Of a stretch of 64,000 nt of DNA, positions 60,728 to 64,000 are shown one piece after another (within the stretch, counting starts at the first letter, position 1; every line of letters starts with the position of its first letter). Under the pieces are notes generated by a model. It searched no databases. It was not told the origin of the DNA and saw nothing but the letters and a program-made list of their open reading frames with translations. The position numbers and the translations under genes were made by a program. Origin of the DNA: Pseudomonadota bacterium (GTDB lineage: Bacteria; Myxococcota_A; UBA796; GCA-2862545); contig CANNIZ010000012.1 in the NCBI GenBank assembly GCA_947505245.1, positions 39,478-103,477 on the forward strand. The letters are read 5' to 3'.

Positions 60728-62644
60728 TCAGCTCGTTGGTGCGACAAAATCCAGGTTCTCGGTCAGCCGGGTTCCGTCGCGCGCGAACGCGGACAGGTAG
60801 GCATCCACGCGCTCACAGGCGACGGCGAGGTCCTCGTTGTCGAGGTTCAGGTTCAGCAGGTCGACGTACCACGGGGCCTTGGCCGGGTTTTCCACGTACC
60901 GGCGCACGATCTCGCGCGCGATCGGCAAGGTCGTGGCCTTCGAATCGTCGTGGACGTCCTTGTTGCGGGCCGCCAGCAGCTTGCCGTACTCCTCGCCCAG
61001 CAGGCGCTCGAACAGCTCCGGCGTGAGCCGATCACCCGCGCGAACACCGGTACCAGCGTCACCTTCGGTGAACGCCGCGCGCTTGTGCAGCCACTCCCAG
61101 AGGATGCTCAGGCGGATCTCGCCGGTGGCCATGTCCTCCATCAGGTACAGCACGTCGTCGTCGCCGAAGAAATCGGCGGGCTTCAATGCGGCGGCCTGCA
61201 TCCCCCGGCCGAACGCGTTGCCGTACTGCAGCGCCACGCTGAGCAGGTCGCGAGCTCCGCGAACGGTGCGAGGCGCCGGCTCGAGGAGGCGCAGCCCGGC
61301 TGCGTCTTCGGGCGTGTACGTGAGCGGCGGGAACGCCCGGCCCGCCTGGTTGGCTTCGCCCACCTTCTCCCAAACCGGGCGAACGATGTGCACCATCTTC
61401 CAATGAGCGACCCACTTTCCGCTCGCGCCGGCGCGCTGCTCACGCTCGGCGCCCGCGACCGCGCGCTTCATTCCGGCGGCGACCCCGACCTCCGACCCCA
61501 CCGGGATGTTCGGCTCCATGCCACCCTGCCACAGCGCGCAGCGGCCGTTCCGGTCCGGCGTGTTCACCGCGCGGCGCACGCGATCCTCGTAGTTCCGCAT
61601 GTACCCGTAGGTCATGGTGATCGCGTCGATGTTCGGGTCCTGGAACGCCGGGTCCCACGCGAGCGCGTCAGCGACGCTGTTGATGTAGTCCCACCGCCCC
61701 GTGTTGAAGCCGACGAACCGGAGCCCCAGCGCAGCGCGGATCTCCATGAGCTGAAAGCTTTCTTCGAGCTGTTCAATGAGCACGTAGGTCTTGATCGAGC
61801 CCCGCTCGAGCCCGACGTGGACCTCGAGCGCGGTGAGGAGGTCGTTCCACAGCGCCGCCTCTTCGCAGGTCTGGATCTTTGGCAGGTACAAGACGAGCGA
61901 CGACCCGCGGGCGCGCAGGGCGGCGTGGTTGTTCACCACGTACGTGGCCGCGTCGACGATCGACGCCGAGAAGCCAGAGCCATCGGCATCGCGCACGTGC
62001 CGGTCGTCCAGGTGCAGGCCGCGCGCACGGAAGATGCGCGTCGTGACGTCCAGTTGCCGGTCGACGTCGTCGATGATCGCGCGGCCGAAGAAGCCCTTCG
62101 CCCAGGTGTTCATCTCGGTCGCGACCTCGCGCGCGACGTCCACGAACGGCGCGGCCCGCGCGATCGCGAGCTTGAGGTTTCGCTGGTTGTCGAGCGACAT
62201 CGTCGACACCTGGCCGAGGGCGTCCTCCCCATCGAACATCCAGCCGTCGGCCCCAGACAGGAGCGCGTACGCCACGTTTCGGAGCCCGGCAGCGACAGTT
62301 GAACGCGGCCGGGTGGCCGGGCCCGTCCCCTGAATCCACTGACGCGTAAGGTCGTGGGGGATGACCGACCCGTCGAAGTCACCGTCGCGGGCCTGTTGCA
62401 CCGTGATGCTCGTGCGCGGGATGACCGCGTCCGGTGCGAGGAAGTCGATGTGGGTCTTTTCGCGGAACCGCCGCTCGCGGCGCTCGATGCGCTCGCGCAT
62501 GATGCGCTGCCGGTCGCGGTTCAGCGAGGCCATCGCGTCCAGCGCGTCCAGCACCGCCGGGGTGAGCACGTCAGCGTAACGCTCGAGGATCCCAGCGCGG
62601 AAGATCAGTCTGGCTGGTTCACGGCGGGTGGTCGTCGAACTCAC
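60728..62644 (-). CDS. aceB: Malate synthase
   Basis: 638 residues from GTG 62644, seven bases after GGAG; the extra residues of the longer frame are not family-like. It condenses glyoxylate and acetyl-CoA into malate. Segments: [79 protein letters not shown] and the signature [10 protein letters not shown]. Length is intermediate between form A (~530) and form G (~720). The gene precedes aceA. The shunt would let acetyl-CoA, including that from the microcompartment, enter biosynthesis. Confidence 0.92.
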   Translation of the reverse strand: MSSTTTRREPARLIFRAGILERYADVLTPAVLDALDAMASLNRDRQRIMRERIERRERRFREKTHIDFLAPDAVIPRTSITVQQARDGDFDGSVIPHDLTRQWIQGTGPATRPRSTVAAGLRNVAYALLSGADGWMFDGEDALGQVSTMSLDNQRNLKLAIARAAPFVDVAREVATEMNTWAKGFFGRAIIDDVDRQLDVTTRIFRARGLHLDDRHVRDADGSGFSASIVDAATYVVNNHAALRARGSSLVLYLPKIQTCEEAALWNDLLTALEVHVGLERGSIKTYVLIEQLEESFQLMEIRAALGLRFVGFNTGRWDYINSVADALAWDPAFQDPNIDAITMTYGYMRNYEDRVRRAVNTPDRNGRCALWQGGMEPNIPVGSEVGVAAGMKRAVAGAEREQRAGASGKWVAHWKMVHIVRPVWEKVGEANQAGRAFPPLTYTPEDAAGLRLLEPAPRTVRGARDLLSVALQYGNAFGRGMQAAALKPADFFGDDDVLYLMEDMATGEIRLSILWEWLHKRAAFTEGDAGTGVRAGDRLTPELFERLLGEEYGKLLAARNKDVHDDSKATTLPIAREIVRRYVENPAKAPWYVDLLNLNLDNEDLAVACERVDAYLSAFARDGTRLTENLDFVAPTS

Positions 62645-62795
62645 GACTGCTCCGGGGCTCGGTGGATATGAGGTTTCCCACCGTGGCCGCCCGGTCAATG
62701 GTGCAGAAGGTGGCAGGGCGCTGGTTGCCCCAGCGGGCCGTGGTAGCGTCGGCGTTCGCGGCGATCGAAGTTGCGGATCTCGAGGGGGTGACGGC

Positions 62796-63323
62796 TTGAG
62801 GCAGCATCCTGTTGGTGTCGTATACCTCCTTGCGGGGCCCCTCGCCCTCGCCTGCGGGGGTGGCGGCGTCGGGCCTCGCCCGGCGGAACTTGCGGCGATC
62901 GACGGTACGCTTTGCTTCGAAGGCGAAGTGGCGCTGTTGACCTGCGGGACGAATTCCGACCGCTTGTTGTCGCTGTGTTCGCGCGGTGAGAGCCTGCGTT
63001 ACCGCTATGGCAAGCCCGGCGCCGTCGAACTCGAGTACCCTGACAGGGATCAGCCGCTCCAGGACGCGTTCAAGTGGGAATCGACCGAGACGCACGGCAG
63101 CATGGACGGTCCACCCGGAGGCCAATTCTCCAAGCTCTCGTTCTCTCGGGACGGCACGGGCTACCTCATCGACGAACGCTACTTCGGCGAGCCGCCGGTC
63201 ATCAAGATCGTCGTCACCCCAGCGAATGGCGACCCGGTCACGAGCGATTGCGATCGACAGGTCGACGGCAGCCTGGCTTTCGTCGCGATCACCCTTTCGC
63301 TTCCGGTCGATCAGGCCTATTGA
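62796..63323 (+). CDS. Putative lipoprotein of unknown function
   Basis: 175 residues from TTG 62796 (GAGGGGG nine bases upstream). The signal runs QHPVGVVYLLAGPLALAC with Cys about 20 as the lipidation site, followed by GGGG. The mature protein has four more cysteines (TLCFEGE, LLTCGTN, SLCSRGE, SDCDRQ), likely two disulfides, and beta-type segments (YRYGKPGAVELEYPDRDQPL). No family recognised. It diverges from malate synthase with a 151-base gap in which I see no strong promoter. Confidence 0.65.
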   Translation: MRQHPVGVVYLLAGPLALACGGGGVGPRPAELAAIDGTLCFEGEVALLTCGTNSDRLLSLCSRGESLRYRYGKPGAVELEYPDRDQPLQDAFKWESTETHGSMDGPPGGQFSKLSFSRDGTGYLIDERYFGEPPVIKIVVTPANGDPVTSDCDRQVDGSLAFVAITLSLPVDQAY

Positions 63324-63344
63324 AATGAGGCGGCAAGGTACGGG

Positions 63345-63914
63345 ATGACTTGGTGGGTCCTCACAATGTTGATGTCCTGCGGGGCAAAGGAAGCGCCGCA
63401 GTCGGCGACCTCCAACGTCGCGGTTGAACTCCGCCTCCCACCTGCGACCACGGGTGGAGTGACGCTCGAATGCGTGGTCCGCATCGTTCAGCCGCCCGCT
63501 GTCACCGTGTACCTGGTGGTCCACAACGGCACCGAAAACGGCATCGTTCTCTCCAGCGCGTTGACGCCGATGCACGTGGTGCACGTCACTGGCGCGACGA
63601 GCGAGCTGCGCGTGTTTCACGGCCCCACAGCGAACCCCTCGTCCGACGGGGTGCACCTGTTCCTCCTCGATCCCACCAAGTTCGCTCCGGTGGCGGCGGG
63701 CGCCACGGTGGAATTTCGCGGCGGCTTCAGCATGCGGCCGTCGGCCACTGGTGTGTTCTTCGACCCCGGCGACTCGGCGGACGACTTCTTGCGGCTCGGG
63801 TGCGCGGCGACCTGGTGGAACGAAGCCGAGTGGTCGCCGGAGCACATCGAGGGCGGACAGATCGCCCTGACGGGGACGATCGAGTTCCGCGGCGTCGCGC
63901 GCGAGGGGCCGTGA
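63345..63914 (+). CDS. Putative lipoprotein of unknown function
   Basis: 189 residues. Very short signal MTWWVLTMLMSC (Cys12, followed by Gly). The mature part is beta-rich and may be a single Ig-like or cupredoxin-like sandwich (VYLVVHNGTENGIVLSSAL, GATVEFRGGFSMRPSATGVF). No family recognised. It lies 21 bases after the previous lipoprotein and is probably co-transcribed. An insertion element begins 18 bases after its stop. Confidence 0.65.
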   Translation: MTWWVLTMLMSCGAKEAPQSATSNVAVELRLPPATTGGVTLECVVRIVQPPAVTVYLVVHNGTENGIVLSSALTPMHVVHVTGATSELRVFHGPTANPSSDGVHLFLLDPTKFAPVAAGATVEFRGGFSMRPSATGVFFDPGDSADDFLRLGCAATWWNEAEWSPEHIEGGQIALTGTIEFRGVAREGP

Positions 63915-63932
63915 GAGGGTTGGGGGCGGTGG

Positions 63933-64000
63933 TGACCTTGATCCAGTTTGGTGGACACCTGCCGAGAGGCGAGAGAGGTGGGCACCATGGAAAAACGAAA
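63933..64000 (+). mobile_element. Left end of a probable IS3-family insertion sequence (cut by window edge)
   Basis: The stretch starts TGACCTTGATCCAG and continues TTTGGTGGACACCTGCCGAG, then a purine-rich ribosome-binding site and an ATG. IS3-family ends begin with TG and carry (C)CAGTTTGGTGGACACC-like sequence directly before orfA, which this matches. Only the left terminal region is in view, so neither the inverted repeat partner nor target duplications can be seen. Confidence 0.5.
63988..64000 (+). CDS. Start of transposase orfA (truncated)
   Basis: ATG at 63988 after GAGAGAGGTGGG; only MEKR and one base are in the window. MEKRK is a common start of IS3-family OrfA helix-turn-helix proteins, so this is probably the first transposase frame. 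Confidence 0.4.

Noticed and set aside
62690..62697. TTGACC on the minus strand as the malate synthase -35
   Set aside because: The nearest -10-like sequence (TCATAT) is 21 bases away, outside the usual spacing.

Overview
The window is 64 kb of dense, high-GC bacterial DNA. It has about 62 genes, very short intergenic gaps (none over 300 bases), many GTG/TTG starts and many 1-8 base stop/start overlaps. The style suggests a myxobacterium-like member of the Myxococcota, although no rRNA or other taxonomic marker is present. The evidence is: a TPR lipoprotein resembling the gliding-motility protein GltE, numerous short lipoproteins with Asp/Thr-rich linkers, a MopE-type repeat protein, two Ser/Thr protein kinases, and a bacterial microcompartment (BMC) shell set like the one I remember from Haliangium ochraceum.

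Layout. 1-5 kb: a TPR / TPR-lipoprotein / small secreted protein / beta-barrel cluster resembling part of a Glt/Cgl envelope complex. 5-10.7 kb: esterase, a peptide deformylase-TPR-VanZ-like operon, a UshA-like phosphoesterase homologue, a repeat lipoprotein. 10.7-21 kb: a large C-terminal processing protease, a class A PBP with an N-terminal zinc ribbon, then small operons including an MBL hydrolase and LD-carboxypeptidase. 21-31 kb: a sigma-70 factor, a predicted aminopeptidase, an ExbB/ExbD pair, an FtsB-like protein, a membrane Ser/Thr kinase, YgfZ, N-formylglutamate amidohydrolase, a TerB-like protein. 31-39.5 kb: a lipoprotein/secreted-protein island with a MopE-repeat/propeller/fibrinogen-like protein and a decayed paralogue fragment.

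39.5-52.7 kb (minus strand) is the most interesting part: one directional BMC locus. Read in transcription order it holds triosephosphate isomerase, an RpiB-DeoC fusion, BMC-H, BMC-P, a CoA-acylating aldehyde dehydrogenase, BMC-T, two BMC-P, a CcmP-like double BMC-T, EutB, EutC, EutL, a Ser/Thr kinase with a cyclic-nucleotide-binding domain, and a winged-helix/NB-ARC-like/TPR regulator. My reading is a hybrid metabolosome in which two signature reactions give acetaldehyde: deoxyribose-phosphate cleavage (DeoC) and ethanolamine deamination (EutBC). Both would feed one aldehyde dehydrogenase inside one shell. No phosphotransacylase, alcohol dehydrogenase, acetate kinase, EutA or cobalamin adenosyltransferase is seen here.

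53-64 kb: a small secreted protein, a two-CxxCH lipoprotein, a histidine kinase/NtrC-type regulator operon with a possible sigma-54 promoter, an outer-membrane barrel, then isocitrate lyase and malate synthase (glyoxylate shunt, a plausible sink for BMC-derived acetyl-CoA), two lipoproteins, and the left end of a probable IS3-family element cut by the window edge. All family names come from reading the proteins by eye; no database search was run.
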